Shown here: piece by piece, positions 33,390 through 43,717 of the stretch
How the letters are laid out: every line of letters starts with the position of its first letter
How positions within the stretch are numbered: the stretch's first letter is position 1
Assembly: GCF_023008405.1 (NCBI RefSeq)
Contig: NZ_CP095376.1
Location: forward strand, 2,938,001-3,002,000
From: Amycolatopsis sp. FBCC-B4732
Lineage (GTDB): Bacteria; Actinomycetota; Actinomycetes; Mycobacteriales; Pseudonocardiaceae
DNA length: 64,000 nt
Reading direction: 5' to 3'
Made by a program: the position numbers and the translations under genes
Notes under the pieces: model-generated
What the model was told of the DNA's origin: nothing
Database searches by the model: none
Seen by the model: only the letters and a program-made list of their open reading frames with translations

Positions 33390-33415
33390 GAGTAAAAAGT
33401 TACTCGGCTGAGTAA
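33379..33415. promoter_or_regulatory. Two adjacent dyads at the TetR start
   Basis: TTTACT-TGCATG-AGTAAA (33379-33396) and TTACTC-GGCT-GAGTAA (33400-33415) share the half-site TTACT/AGTAA. The first spans the start codon and the second lies 11-26 bases upstream. AT-rich symmetric sites of this kind are unusual in the local base composition and fit TetR operators occupied by two dimers. Confidence 0.65.
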
Positions 33416-33504
33416 AACGCGTCAAGGAGTTTGAACCTGCGCGTACGGGGTACGGCGAACGGCGCAAAGGCTCATCCGACCGTTGAGGCTTGCCGCGCGT
33501 CGCG

Positions 33505-33533
33505 TTGACCGGTGTTCTCCTGACGCTTACCGT
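33505..33533 (+). promoter_or_regulatory. Sigma-A-like promoter for the Rv1830-like gene
   Basis: TTGACC (33505-33510) and TACCGT (33528-33533) are 17 bases apart, upstream of the GTG at 33668, leaving a leader of about 125 bases. The -35 match is good and the -10 match is moderate. Confidence 0.35.
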
Positions 33534-33667
33534 CGAAGGAGGTAAATCGCCACGATGTGATTCACGGTCTGGGGCCGGATCGTGGCGGTTGATCTCCGGT
33601 GGGTCCCGCTCCTGGGACTCCCCGGCTGTCATTCGCCGGCCGTCCGGTCGGGCGAGGGGAGGCTTGC

Positions 33668-34246
33668 GTGGTCGAGGCTGGTTCCGAGAAGCAGCCTGTT
33701 GGGGTCGCGGGTGGCGAGCAGGGTGAGCTGTTCCCCGACGACTCGCTGCCGGACGAGCTGGTGGGTTACCGCGGCCCGGCCGCGTGCCAGATCGCCGGGA
33801 TCACCTACCGCCAGCTCGACTACTGGGCCCGGACGAAGCTGGTCGCACCCAGCATCCGCACGGCGCACGGCTCCGGCTCGCAGCGGCTGTACTCGTTCAA
33901 GGACATCCTGGTCCTCAAGGTCGTCAAGCGGCTGCTGGACACCGGGGTCTCGCTCCAGAACATCCGGGTCGCCGTCGACCACCTGCGCCTGCGCGGGGTC
34001 CGCGACCTGGCCAAGGTGACGCTGTTCTCCGACGGCACCACGGTCTACGAATGCACCTCGCCGGAGGAGATCGTCGATCTGCTCCAAGGCGGCCAAGGCG
34101 TCTTCGGCATCGCGGTCAGCGGCGCGATGCAGGAAATCAGCGGGACCATCCACGAATTCCCGGCCGAGCGCGCGGACGGCGGCGTCGTCGAGACGCACGA
34201 GCCGGACGAGCTCACCCAGCGCCGCAACGCACGCAAGACCGGTTGA
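33668..34246 (+). CDS. MerR-family regulator, Rv1830-like
   Basis: 192 residues from the GTG at 33668, chosen for the GAGGGGAGG site just upstream. The short acidic N-terminus is followed by LVGYRGPAACQIAGITYRQL and DYWARTKLVAPSIRTAHGSG, an atypical MerR helix-turn-helix, then QRLYSFKDILVLKVVKRLLD. The C-terminal half includes LFSDGTTVYECTSPEEIVDL. By order and sequence it matches Rv1830 of mycobacteria, which lies between the DUF151 gene and the P-protein gene. The effector is unknown. It may act with the Rv1828-type protein upstream. Confidence 0.9.
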   Translation: MVEAGSEKQPVGVAGGEQGELFPDDSLPDELVGYRGPAACQIAGITYRQLDYWARTKLVAPSIRTAHGSGSQRLYSFKDILVLKVVKRLLDTGVSLQNIRVAVDHLRLRGVRDLAKVTLFSDGTTVYECTSPEEIVDLLQGGQGVFGIAVSGAMQEISGTIHEFPAERADGGVVETHEPDELTQRRNARKTG

Positions 34247-34289
34247 TCACCGCTGCGGCGGACGGAGTAAGGTTCTCCCTGCGGTCGAC

Positions 34290-34510
34290 GAATCCGCGCG
34301 GGAGAGTCCGAGCCTCATATTGAGCTCGGCGCCGAAGGAGCAAGTCCTCCCCGGAACCTCTCAGGCACCCTGGACCGCGCGGACGAGACGCCTCTGGAAA
34401 GCGGGTCGTCAGGACACCACCTGATGGCCCCGCCGACGGTGCAAGCCCGGTTCAACCACGCGGGCGAAACTCTCAGGCGCCCCTCGGGGTACGGACAGAG
34501 TGGGGAGGGC
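34290..34510 (+). promoter_or_regulatory. Tandem glycine riboswitch upstream of gcvP
   Basis: Two aptamers lie in series. The first, from about 34298 to 34402, has GGGAGAG, then GCCGAAGGAGCAA (34331-34343), CTCTCAGGCA and CTCTGGAAAGC. The second, about 34403 to 34507, has GCCGACGGTGCAA (34432-34444), AAACTCTCAGGCGC and GACAGAGTGGGGAG. These are the conserved cores of the glycine-responsive gcvT motif. The riboswitch ends about 50 bases before the gcvP start and would turn on P-protein synthesis when glycine is plentiful. No terminator T-run is seen, so translational or hairpin-based control is possible. Confidence 0.93.
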
Positions 34511-34558
34511 CAGGACACCGTCGTCCCGGCCCCGCCCCGCCGTCCCCAGGAGGCCTTC

Positions 34559-37435
34559 GTGAATCCGTCACTCGCCTCCCTGGAGCAGGGGATCCCGTTC
34601 GCCGAGCGGCACCTCGGGTCTGGTCCGGATCAGCTGCGCACGATCCTCGACGTCATCGGCGTCGCCTCCCTCGACGAACTCGCCGAGCACGCCGTTCCCG
34701 AGTCGCTGCGCGCGTCCGCCGAACCCCTCGAACTGCCCCCGGCGGCCTCCGAAGCCCAGGCGCTGGCCGAACTGCGCGAGCTGGCCGCCCGCAACCGGCC
34801 GACCGCCGCGATGATCGGGCTCGGCTACCACGACACCGTCACCCCGCCCGTGATCCGGCGGAACGTCCTCGAGAACCCGGCCTGGTACACCGCTTACACG
34901 CCCTACCAGCCGGAGATTTCCCAAGGGCGGCTCGAAGCGCTGCTCAACTTCCAGACCATGATCGCGGACCTGACCGCGCTCCCGGTCGCGAACGCCTCCC
35001 TGCTCGACGAAGCCACCGCGGCCGCCGAAGCGATGACGCTCGTTCGCCGGGCGGGCCGGGCGAAGTCGAACCGGTTCGTCGTCGACCAGGACACCCTGCC
35101 CCAGACCCTCGCCGTGCTGCGGACGCGAGCCGAACCGCTGGGCATCGAGCTGGTCGTGGAAGACCTGTCGCAAGGACTCACCGGGCTGGGGCTCGGCGGT
35201 GACTTCTTCGGCGTGCTGCTCGCCTACCCCGGCGCGTCGGGTGCCGTGCACGAACTCGACCTGACCATCGCGGAAGCCAAGAAGCACGGCGCCGCGGTGG
35301 TCGTCGCCGCGGACCCCCTCGCCTTGACGCTGCTGCGGCCGCCCGGCGAGCTCGGCGCCGACGTCGCCGTCGGGTCGACGCAGCGGTTCGGCGTCCCGCT
35401 CGGCTTCGGCGGCCCGCACGCCGCTTACCTCGCGGTGCGGAAGGGGCTGGAGCGACAGCTGCCCGGGCGCCTGGTCGGCGTCGCGAAGGACGCGGATGGC
35501 GCGCCCGCGTACCGGCTGGCGCTGCAGACGCGCGAGCAGCACATCCGCCGGGAGAAGGCGACGTCGAACATCTGCACCGCGCAGGTCCTGCTGGCCGTCA
35601 TGGCATCGATGTACGCCGTGTACCACGGGCCCGACGGCCTGCGCGCGATCGCGTTGCGGGCCCACCGGATGGCCACCGTGCTGGCCGCCGGCCTGGCCGA
35701 AGGCGGGGTCGAGGTCGTGCACGGCGAGTTCTTCGACACCCTGACCGCGGCGGTGCCCGGCCGGGCGGACACGGTCGTCGCGGCGGCCCGCGACCTCGGC
35801 GTCACGCTGCGCCGGATCGACGGCGACCACGTCGGCGTCGCCTGCGACGAAACGACCACCCGGGAGCGGCTTTCGTTCGTGTGGAAGGCGTTCGGCGTCT
35901 CGGTGTCCGATGTGGACGGCCTGGACGCGGACACGGCCGACGCGCTGCCGGCCCCGCTGCGGCGCACGAGCGCGTTCCTCACCCACCCGGTGTTCCACGA
36001 GCACCGGTCGGAAACCGCGATGCTGCGGTACCTGCGCCGGCTGTCCGATCAGGACTACGCGCTCGACCGCGGCATGATCCCGCTCGGCTCGTGCACGATG
36101 AAGCTCAACGCCACCGCGGAGATGGAGCCGGTCACCTGGCCGGAGTTCGCCGGGTTGCACCCGTTCGCGCCCGCCGAGGACGCCGCCGGCCTCCTCGAGG
36201 TCGTCGCCGACCTGAGCGCCTGGCTCGCGCGGATCACCGGCTACGACGCGGTTTCGCTGCAGCCCAACGCCGGGAGCCAGGGCGAGTTCGCGGGCCTGCT
36301 GGCGATCCGCGCCTACCACCGCTCGCGCGGCGAGGACGCGCGAGACGTCTGCCTGATCCCGGCCAGCGCGCACGGCACGAACGCGGCGAGCGCGGTGATG
36401 GCGGGCATGCGGGTGGTCGTCGTCCGCTGTGACGACGACGGCAACATCGACCTCTCGCACCTCAAGTCCACTGTGGACGAGCACCGCGGCGACCTGGCGG
36501 CCATCATGCTGACCTACCCGTCGACGCACGGGGTGTACGAGGACACCGTCGGCGAGGTGTGCGCGGCGGTGCACGACGCGGGTGGGCAGGTGTACGTCGA
36601 CGGCGCCAACCTGAACGCGCTGATCGGCGTCGCCCAGTACGGCCGGTTCGGCGCCGACGTCTCGCACCTGAACCTGCACAAGACGTTCTGCATCCCGCAC
36701 GGCGGTGGCGGCCCCGGCGTCGGCCCGATCGGCGTCCGCGCGCACCTGGCGCCCTTCCTGCCGAACCACCCGCTGCAGCCGGCGGCCGGGCCCGGGTCCG
36801 GTGTCGGCCCGGTCAGCGCGGCGCCGTGGGGGAGCGCGTCGATCCTGCCCATCTCGTGGGCCTACGTCCGGATGATGGGTGCCGAGGGCCTGCGCCGGGC
36901 GACGCTCGTGGCGGTCGCCAACGCGAACTACATCGCCCGCCGGCTCGGCGAGCACTACCCGGTGCTGTACGCGGGCCGCTCGGGTTTCGTGGCCCACGAA
37001 TGCATCCTGGACCTGCGGCCGCTGACGAAGGCCACGGGCGTGACCGTGGACGACGTCGCGAAGCGGCTGGCGGACTACGGGCTGCACGCGCCGACGATGT
37101 CGTTCCCGGTCGCGGGCACGCTGATGGTCGAGCCGACCGAAAGCGAGGACCTGGCCGAGCTGGACCGCTTCTGCGCGGCGATGATCGCGATCCGCGCGGA
37201 GATCGACCGCGTGGCGTCGGGGGAGTGGCCGCTGGCGGAGTCCCCGCTGCGGCTGGCCCCGCACACGGCGGGCTGCCTGGCCGGCGACTGGAACCGCCGC
37301 TACAGCCGCGAGACGGCGGCGTTCCCGGCGGGCCGGACGACGGCGAAGATCTGGCCCCCGGTCCGCCGCATCGACGGCGCCTCCGGCGACCGCAACCTGA
37401 TCTGCTCCTGCCCGCCCCCGGAAGCCTTCGCGTGA
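34559..37435 (+). CDS. gcvP: Glycine dehydrogenase (decarboxylating), P protein
   Basis: 958 residues from the GTG at 34559-34561, with AGGAGG six bases before it. An upstream in-frame extension would run through the riboswitch and is rejected. Full-length single-chain P protein: N-half with [20 protein letters not shown] and [21 protein letters not shown]-half with [35 protein letters not shown] and the PLP lysine in [20 protein letters not shown]. It decarboxylates glycine and loads the aminomethyl group on GcvH. It is controlled by the tandem glycine riboswitch. Its last 136 bases overlap the convergent LuxR gene. Confidence 0.97.
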   Translation: MNPSLASLEQGIPFAERHLGSGPDQLRTILDVIGVASLDELAEHAVPESLRASAEPLELPPAASEAQALAELRELAARNRPTAAMIGLGYHDTVTPPVIRRNVLENPAWYTAYTPYQPEISQGRLEALLNFQTMIADLTALPVANASLLDEATAAAEAMTLVRRAGRAKSNRFVVDQDTLPQTLAVLRTRAEPLGIELVVEDLSQGLTGLGLGGDFFGVLLAYPGASGAVHELDLTIAEAKKHGAAVVVAADPLALTLLRPPGELGADVAVGSTQRFGVPLGFGGPHAAYLAVRKGLERQLPGRLVGVAKDADGAPAYRLALQTREQHIRREKATSNICTAQVLLAVMASMYAVYHGPDGLRAIALRAHRMATVLAAGLAEGGVEVVHGEFFDTLTAAVPGRADTVVAAARDLGVTLRRIDGDHVGVACDETTTRERLSFVWKAFGVSVSDVDGLDADTADALPAPLRRTSAFLTHPVFHEHRSETAMLRYLRRLSDQDYALDRGMIPLGSCTMKLNATAEMEPVTWPEFAGLHPFAPAEDAAGLLEVVADLSAWLARITGYDAVSLQPNAGSQGEFAGLLAIRAYHRSRGEDARDVCLIPASAHGTNAASAVMAGMRVVVVRCDDDGNIDLSHLKSTVDEHRGDLAAIMLTYPSTHGVYEDTVGEVCAAVHDAGGQVYVDGANLNALIGVAQYGRFGADVSHLNLHKTFCIPHGGGGPGVGPIGVRAHLAPFLPNHPLQPAAGPGSGVGPVSAAPWGSASILPISWAYVRMMGAEGLRRATLVAVANANYIARRLGEHYPVLYAGRSGFVAHECILDLRPLTKATGVTVDDVAKRLADYGLHAPTMSFPVAGTLMVEPTESEDLAELDRFCAAMIAIRAEIDRVASGEWPLAESPLRLAPHTAGCLAGDWNRRYSRETAAFPAGRTTAKIWPPVRRIDGASGDRNLICSCPPPEAFA

Positions 37436-38139
37436 GTGGTCCCGGACAGGTGGAGCAGCAGCTCGGCGCGGCTGGTGAGGCCGAGCTTGCGGTAGATCTG
37501 CTGCAGGTGCTTCTGGACCGTCCGCGGGCTGATGCCGAGCCGCCGGGCGATCTCGCGGTCGGACGCCGCCCGCGCGACCAGAGTGGCCACCTCGTGCTCG
37601 CGGGCCGTCAGCTCCGGGGCCGTCCCGGCGACCGGCCGGACCGCCGGCCGCTCGTGGCGGGCGAACGCCTGGGCCAGGTGCGGCGTGAGCAGCTCGACCA
37701 GGTCGTGGTCGCGGGCGGAGAACCCGGGCCGCGACCGGCTGAGCGTGAGGACGCATCCGTGCCGGTCGTCGACCTGGACCACGCACAGCAGCTGGTCGAC
37801 CGTGCCGCGCGGGCGGTGGAAGTCGGTGTAGAACGGCAGCCCGCGCAGCGTCCGGAGGTCGGCCAGCTCGGTCAGCGCGGCCGCCGTACCCAGCCGCAGC
37901 GCTCCCGAGCGGTGGGCCGCGAACCCCGGGTGCTGGTGCGCCAGCGCCCGGAACTCCGCGTGGCGCATCAGGTTGTGCTCCGGCCGGTCGGTCACCGTGC
38001 CGGTCAGGCGGCGGGTCGTGTGCTCGGTGCTCGTGCACGAGACGACGTCGCAGCCGACCAGTCGGCCCAGTCTCGCCAGCCCCTCGGCCTTCAGCTCGCG
38101 CTCCACTTCGAGGGCGCGGTGCAGGCACCGCGCGGTCAC
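37300..38139 (-). CDS. LuxR family transcriptional regulator
   Basis: About 279 residues from the GTG at 38137-38139; the start is not strongly marked. The C-terminal LuxR helix-turn-helix is clear: [52 protein letters not shown] (given in parts). The N-terminal 190 residues look like a GAF-type sensor ([39 protein letters not shown]). After the helix-turn-helix about 40 residues extend antisense into gcvP. No target is adjacent except the secreted protein gene upstream on the same strand. Confidence 0.85.
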   Translation of the reverse strand: MTARCLHRALEVERELKAEGLARLGRLVGCDVVSCTSTEHTTRRLTGTVTDRPEHNLMRHAEFRALAHQHPGFAAHRSGALRLGTAAALTELADLRTLRGLPFYTDFHRPRGTVDQLLCVVQVDDRHGCVLTLSRSRPGFSARDHDLVELLTPHLAQAFARHERPAVRPVAGTAPELTAREHEVATLVARAASDREIARRLGISPRTVQKHLQQIYRKLGLTSRAELLLHLSGTTHAKASGGGQEQIRLRSPEAPSMRRTGGQIFAVVRPAGNAAVSRL

Positions 38140-38156
38140 TTCACTGCTCGCCCGGA

Positions 38157-38207
38157 ATCCCCCTCGGCTCGTCCGGTCAAGAAAGACCCGGAAGCGCCGA
38201 GGGGGAT
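38157..38207. terminator. Strong hairpin after the secreted protein gene
   Basis: ATCCCCCTCGGC (38157-38168) and GCCGAGGGGGAT (38196-38207) form a perfect 12-base stem; the loop holds a further TCCGGTC/GACCCGGA pairing. It lies just past the stop of the minus-strand gene ending at 38220 and before the LuxR start, so it would separate the two transcripts. There is no T-run. Confidence 0.7.
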
Positions 38208-38219
38208 ACGAACCGGGTG

Positions 38220-38702
38220 TTACCGGGCGATCCGGACGTTCAGCGTGGTGTTCGAACCAGCGCTGACCATCGACTGCGCGATGCTGCTGATCCCCGCCGG
38301 CGCGCTGTAGGAGTTGTTGTTGCTGTCGTCCTCGTTGTCGAACCGGCGCGAGAACTCCTGGGAGCCGTTCGGGCAGTTCGCGCCCAGCTTGAGCACCGAG
38401 TAGGGCCGGAACGAGCCGGACTGCGTGACGCCCCGGAACGCGGCGCCGTCGACCCGGCGGAAGAACAGCTCCGTGTTGCTCGTGCTGCCGACCGCCCCGA
38501 TGAAGCCGCCGCGCGAGTTGGCGTTGCCCGAGTCCTCGTCGTCCATCCGGATGACGATCGCCTCGGTCCCGGCCGGGCACGACCGGCTCGACGGGATGAC
38601 GCCGAGGTCGGTCGTCGCCGCCTGGGCGGGCGCGGCCGACACGGTGAGGGCTCCCGCCAGCGAGGCCAGGAGCAGTGCCGGAACGGTGAAGAGTCTTTTC
38701 AT
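38220..38702 (-). CDS. Small secreted protein of unknown function
   Basis: 160 residues. A Sec signal peptide (MKRLFTVPALLLASLAGALT, cleavage after APAQA, about residue 28) is followed by a compact domain with two Cys (SCPAG, ANCPNG), acidic Asn/Asp-rich loops (RMDDEDSGNANSRGGFIG; RFDNEDDSNNNS) and two matching halves around these loops: VIRMDDEDSGNANS and SRRFDNEDDSNNNS. The repeated DDED-N pattern could bind calcium. The family is not recognised. It is followed by a strong hairpin terminator. It is probably extracellular and monocistronic. Confidence 0.8.
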   Translation of the reverse strand: MKRLFTVPALLLASLAGALTVSAAPAQAATTDLGVIPSSRSCPAGTEAIVIRMDDEDSGNANSRGGFIGAVGSTSNTELFFRRVDGAAFRGVTQSGSFRPYSVLKLGANCPNGSQEFSRRFDNEDDSNNNSYSAPAGISSIAQSMVSAGSNTTLNVRIAR

Positions 38703-38831
38703 GGCTGGTTTTCCTCCCCATTGCTGTGTGACCGCTCAAGGACACCAAGCCGGCCGGGCGCGCGGCCATACGCACTTCTGCGTACGCGGGTCCACGGCGT
38801 GCGCACAGGAACGGGAGGTAGGTTGACCGCC

Positions 38832-39779
38832 ATGGCGAGTGCGCACGGTCCCGATCGGACGTCCGTGGTCGTGACCGGCGGCAGCGGCTTCATCGGCCGG
38901 ACCGTCGTGCGCGCCCTCCTCGACCGGGACGTCCCGGTCACCGTCGTGGACCGGGTGCCGTTCCCCGAGGACCTCGACGGGGTCCGCGTGGTGACCGGCG
39001 ACCTGCGCGAGGCCGCCGTCCGCGAGGAAGCCGTGACCGCCGGGACCGCCGGGATCGTGCACCTGGCGGCGCTGACGTCGGTGCTGAAGTCGGTCGAGCT
39101 GCCCGAAGACACCTTCGCCGACAACGTCCTGGTCACCCAGGAACTGCTCGAACTCGCCCGCCGCCGCGAGGTGCCGAAGTTCCTGCTCGCCTCGACCAAC
39201 GCGGTGATCGGCAACGTCGGCACCGCGACCATCACCCCGGACCTGCCGCTGCGGCCGCTGACGCCCTACGGTGCCACGAAAGCGGCGTGCGAAATGCTGC
39301 TCTCGGGTTACGCCGGCGCGTACGGCATGACGACGTGCGCGTTGCGGTTCACCAACGTCTACGGCCCGGGAATGTCCCACAAGGACAGTTTCGTGCCGCG
39401 CATGATGCGGGCCGCGCTCACCGGCGGCGGCGTCAAGGTCTACGGCGACGGCCGCCAGCGCCGCGACCTCGTCCACGTCGACGACGTCGTCCGCGCGATC
39501 CTCTCGGCCTTCGACAGCGGCCACACCGGCCGCGCGATCGTCGGCGCGGGGCGCTCGGTGTCGGTGCTCGAGATGGTCGAGGCCGTGCGCGAGGTGACCG
39601 GCGCCGAGCTGCCCGTCGAGCACGTCGAGGCGCCGGCGGGGGAGATGCCCGCGGTCGTCGTCGACGTCTCGGCCAGCGCGGAGACCATCGGGTACCGCCC
39701 CGAAGTCCCGCTGGTCGACGGCCTAGCCACGGCGTGGAAGTACTTCTCGGGCCTCGACCGTCCGAACGCGACACCGTGA
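38832..39779 (+). CDS. NAD-dependent sugar epimerase/dehydratase
   Basis: 315 residues from the ATG at 38832. The extended SDR fold has VVVTGGSGFIGRTVVRALLD (NAD binding), LAALTSVLKSVELP, and PYGATKAACEMLL, the Y-x-x-x-K active site, then TNVYGPGM and RRDLVHVDDVV. It would interconvert or dehydrate a nucleotide sugar, probably a UDP-hexose. It overlaps the next gene, a membrane glycosyltransferase, by four bases (GTGA), so it likely supplies that enzyme with its sugar or works on the same glycan. The exact substrate is not readable. Confidence 0.88.
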   Translation: MASAHGPDRTSVVVTGGSGFIGRTVVRALLDRDVPVTVVDRVPFPEDLDGVRVVTGDLREAAVREEAVTAGTAGIVHLAALTSVLKSVELPEDTFADNVLVTQELLELARRREVPKFLLASTNAVIGNVGTATITPDLPLRPLTPYGATKAACEMLLSGYAGAYGMTTCALRFTNVYGPGMSHKDSFVPRMMRAALTGGGVKVYGDGRQRRDLVHVDDVVRAILSAFDSGHTGRAIVGAGRSVSVLEMVEAVREVTGAELPVEHVEAPAGEMPAVVVDVSASAETIGYRPEVPLVDGLATAWKYFSGLDRPNATP

Positions 39780-41950
39780 CGGCGTTCCCGCGCCGCCACT
39801 GGCTGCTTCTCCTGCTCCTCGTCCCGGCGATCGTCCTGCGGGTGCTGACCTGGCTGGCCTACCGGCCCGCGCTGCTGTACATCGATTCGTTCCGCTACCT
39901 CGACAACCTGCACGCGCTGCGCGCCGACCAGCTCGACCCGATCGGCTACGACCTGGTGCTGCGCCCGGTGCTGGCCGTCGGCGGCCTGGCGTGGGTCGCG
40001 GCGGTCCAGCACGCCGGCGGGATCCTCATCGCGATCGGCGTCTACGCGCTGGTGCTGCGGCTCGGTGGCCGCCCGTGGGTCGCCGCGCTCGCCGCGGCGC
40101 CGGTGCTGCTCGACGCGTACCAGCTGCAGATCGAGCAGAACATCATGTCCGAGGTGACGTTCGAGGCGGTGCTCCTCGGGCTCCTGTGGCTCCTGCTCGG
40201 CCGGGGCGCGCCGGGCTGGAAGCGCGCCGGCGCCGCGGGCCTGCTGCTCGGGTTCGGCGTGCTGACCCGGCTGATCGGCATCTCGCTGGCCCTGCCGCTG
40301 CTGGTCTTCCTGGTCGTCGCCGGCGGAGCGTGGCGGCACCGGGCGGGCTGGCGCCGGGCCGGCGTCGCGGTGCTGGGCCTGCTCATCGTGCTCGTGCCGT
40401 ACTCGGCGCGGGTGCACGCGGAGACCGGCAAGTGGGGGCTGACCGGGCCGTCGGGCAACATGCTCTACGGTCGCACCGCCGCGGTCGCCGACTGCGCGAA
40501 CCTCGAGCTTTCGGCGGAACTGAAGGTTTTCTGCCCGGCCGAGCCGCGCGAGACCCGGCTCGTCGACAACTACACGCACGCCGATCTCGACCCGAACTGG
40601 CCCGGCCCTCTCCCGCCCGGCGCGGACAAGGCCGCGCTGGCCCACGAATTCGCGATCGACGTCCTGAAGGAACAGCCCGGCGACGTCGCCGCGGCGATCT
40701 TGGACGACTTCGCCAAGAGCTTCGCTTGGAGCCGCGAGCAGGACCCGACCGACGTGCCCCTCGACCGGTGGCAGTTCCAGCTGTCCTACCCGCAATGGGC
40801 CGACCAGTCGCTCATCGACCTGGTCACGCAGCAGAACGACGGCGTCGTGGCGAGTGCCGACCAGCCGCTGGCGAAGGTCCTGCGCGACTACCAGCTGGGC
40901 GGCGGGTACGTCTCGGGCGGCGTGCTCGGCCTCGGCGCGCTGCTCGGCCTGCTGACGATCTTCCGGCGCAAGAAGCCCCTGGACCGAGCACGGGCGGGCG
41001 CGCTGCTGGCGGCGTCGAGCGGGCTGGTCCTGCTCTTCGCTTCGGCGGTGTTCCAGTTCTCGTGGCGCTACCAGATCCCGGCGCTGGTGCTGTTCCCGGT
41101 GGCCGGGGCGCTCGGCTTCACGACGCTGACCTCAGCCAGCCGGAAGCGGCTCGCCGCGTTCCCCGACGACGTCGATTCCGGTGCCCTCGGCGACTTCCGG
41201 CGCCGCCACCCGGACGCCGGGTTCGCGCCGCTGACCGTCGTCATCGCCGCCTACAACGAGGCCGGCGGGATCGGCGAGGTCCTGGAGAAGATGCCGGACC
41301 GGTGCCTCGGGATGCCGGTGGACGTCCTCGTCGTCGTCGACGGCGGGACCGACGACACGGCCGCGATCGCCGAAGCGCACGGCGCGTACGTCTGCGTGGC
41401 GCCGCGCAACCGCGGCCAGGGCGCGGCGCTGCGCCTGGGTTACCACCTGGCGGCGGAGCGTGGCGCCGAGTACGTCGTCACAACCGACGCCGACGGGCAG
41501 TACGACAACAGCGAGCTGGAAGCGCTGGTCAGCCCGGTCGTCGAGGGCACCGCGGACTTCGTCACCGGGTCGCGGCGGCTCGGGCACGAAGAGGCCGACA
41601 GCCGCGTCCGGTGGCTCGGCGTGCGGGTGTTCGCCGCGCTGGCGTCGGTGCTGACCGCGCGGCGGATCACCGACACGTCGTTCGGCTTCCGCGCGATGCG
41701 GGCGGAGCTGGCCTGCGCGGTGCCGCTCAACGAGCCGCAGTACCAGTCGTCGGAGCTGATGCTCGGCGCGACCGCGCGCGGCGCCCGCGTGCTGGAGCTG
41801 CCGATGAGCATGCGGCTGCGCAAGGCGGGCAAGAGCAAGAAGGGCGGCAGCCTCGTCTACGGCGCGAACTACGCCCGCGTCATGACCGGGACGTGGTGGC
41901 GGGGGTACGTGCTGCGCCGCGGCCGAACACGACCCGGTCGAGCAGCGTGA
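39776..41950 (+). CDS. GT-C membrane glycosyltransferase fused to a GT2 glycosyltransferase
   Basis: 724 residues from the GTG overlapping the epimerase stop. Residues 1 to about 460 are a polytopic GT-C-like membrane region (RRHWLLLLLLVPAIVLRVLT; YIDSFRYLDNLHALRADQ, an early acidic loop as in polyprenyl-phosphate sugar transferases; and about ten hydrophobic segments). Residues from about 485 are a GT2 domain like dolichyl-phosphate mannose synthase: PLTVVIAAYNEAGGIGEVL, VVDGGTDDTA, and TTDADGQYDN with the DxD-type metal site. One chain could thus make a polyprenyl-phosphate sugar and use it. The C-terminus overlaps the convergent GtrA gene. The sugar and acceptor are unknown. Confidence 0.85.
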   Translation: MTAFPRRHWLLLLLLVPAIVLRVLTWLAYRPALLYIDSFRYLDNLHALRADQLDPIGYDLVLRPVLAVGGLAWVAAVQHAGGILIAIGVYALVLRLGGRPWVAALAAAPVLLDAYQLQIEQNIMSEVTFEAVLLGLLWLLLGRGAPGWKRAGAAGLLLGFGVLTRLIGISLALPLLVFLVVAGGAWRHRAGWRRAGVAVLGLLIVLVPYSARVHAETGKWGLTGPSGNMLYGRTAAVADCANLELSAELKVFCPAEPRETRLVDNYTHADLDPNWPGPLPPGADKAALAHEFAIDVLKEQPGDVAAAILDDFAKSFAWSREQDPTDVPLDRWQFQLSYPQWADQSLIDLVTQQNDGVVASADQPLAKVLRDYQLGGGYVSGGVLGLGALLGLLTIFRRKKPLDRARAGALLAASSGLVLLFASAVFQFSWRYQIPALVLFPVAGALGFTTLTSASRKRLAAFPDDVDSGALGDFRRRHPDAGFAPLTVVIAAYNEAGGIGEVLEKMPDRCLGMPVDVLVVVDGGTDDTAAIAEAHGAYVCVAPRNRGQGAALRLGYHLAAERGAEYVVTTDADGQYDNSELEALVSPVVEGTADFVTGSRRLGHEEADSRVRWLGVRVFAALASVLTARRITDTSFGFRAMRAELACAVPLNEPQYQSSELMLGATARGARVLELPMSMRLRKAGKSKKGGSLVYGANYARVMTGTWWRGYVLRRGRTRPGRAA

Positions 41951-42377
41951 ACTTGAGGACGAACACCAGGGCGTAACTGCCGACGTACGCGCCGTCGACG
42001 AGCACGACCCACCAGAAGTGCGGCAGGTCCGCCCGCGCGAGCAGCGAACCGGCCAGCGTCGTCAGCCCGATCGAAACGAGCCCGCCGAGACCGATCACGG
42101 CCAGGTACGGCAGCAGCTCGCGCCGGACGCGCGGCCGGCCGGTGCGGCCCCACACCCAGCGGCGGGTGACCAGGAAGTTCAGCACCGCCCCGGCGGCCCA
42201 CGCCAGCGTGCCGGCGAGCGCGGCGGCCCCGCCGGTGGCGAGGACGGCGAGCAGGACGACCTGGCTGAGCACGGTGGCGGCGAACGACGTCGCGGCCGCG
42301 CGGGCCAGCCGGGCCCAGCCGCGGCGGCGCGTCTTCTCCGTTGTGCGGGGCCGCACGCCGTTGGTTACGGTCGTCAT
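41880..42377 (-). CDS. GtrA family membrane protein
   Basis: 165 residues with four membrane helices and the family motifs TGGAAALAGTLAWAAGAVLN and NFLVTRRWVWGRTGR, the latter the characteristic N-F-x-x-x-R-x-W-V-F-type segment. GtrA proteins are thought to flip polyprenyl-phosphate-linked sugars, as in O-antigen glucosylation and arabinogalactan synthesis. Its 3-prime end overlaps the convergent GT-C/GT2 fusion gene by 71 bases; a pairing of flippase with this transferase is plausible but inferred. Confidence 0.9.
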   Translation of the reverse strand: MTTVTNGVRPRTTEKTRRRGWARLARAAATSFAATVLSQVVLLAVLATGGAAALAGTLAWAAGAVLNFLVTRRWVWGRTGRPRVRRELLPYLAVIGLGGLVSIGLTTLAGSLLARADLPHFWWVVLVDGAYVGSYALVFVLKFTLLDRVVFGRGAARTPATTSRS

Positions 42378-42494
42378 GTCCCCATCCTCCCCGCGGGCCG
42401 GCCGCCGCGCCGTCCGACCCCCCTACGCATAGGAGATTCACAGCCGATTGCCAGGTCTTCATCAGCAGGTGGTCGATAGCGTCGGGGGGCGTAA

Positions 42495-43670
<1,176 letters not shown>

Positions 43671-43708
43671 CGGCGTGCGGGCTCCCCTGCCCGGGAGCCC
43701 GCACGCCG
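43671..43708. terminator. 16-bp perfect hairpin, bidirectional terminator
   Basis: CGGCGTGCGGGCTCCC (43671-43686) and its exact reverse complement (43693-43708) are separated by six bases. It starts right after the stop of the sulfoquinovose-synthase-like gene and ends nine bases before the stop of the convergent NTF2-like gene, so it can end both transcripts. Confidence 0.85.
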
Positions 43709-43717
43709 TGCGTCGGT

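Noticed and set aside
34568..38128. A 1,186-codon minus-strand open frame opposite gcvP.
   Set aside because: Antisense shadow of gcvP; no family sequence, and it conflicts with the well-supported LuxR frame.
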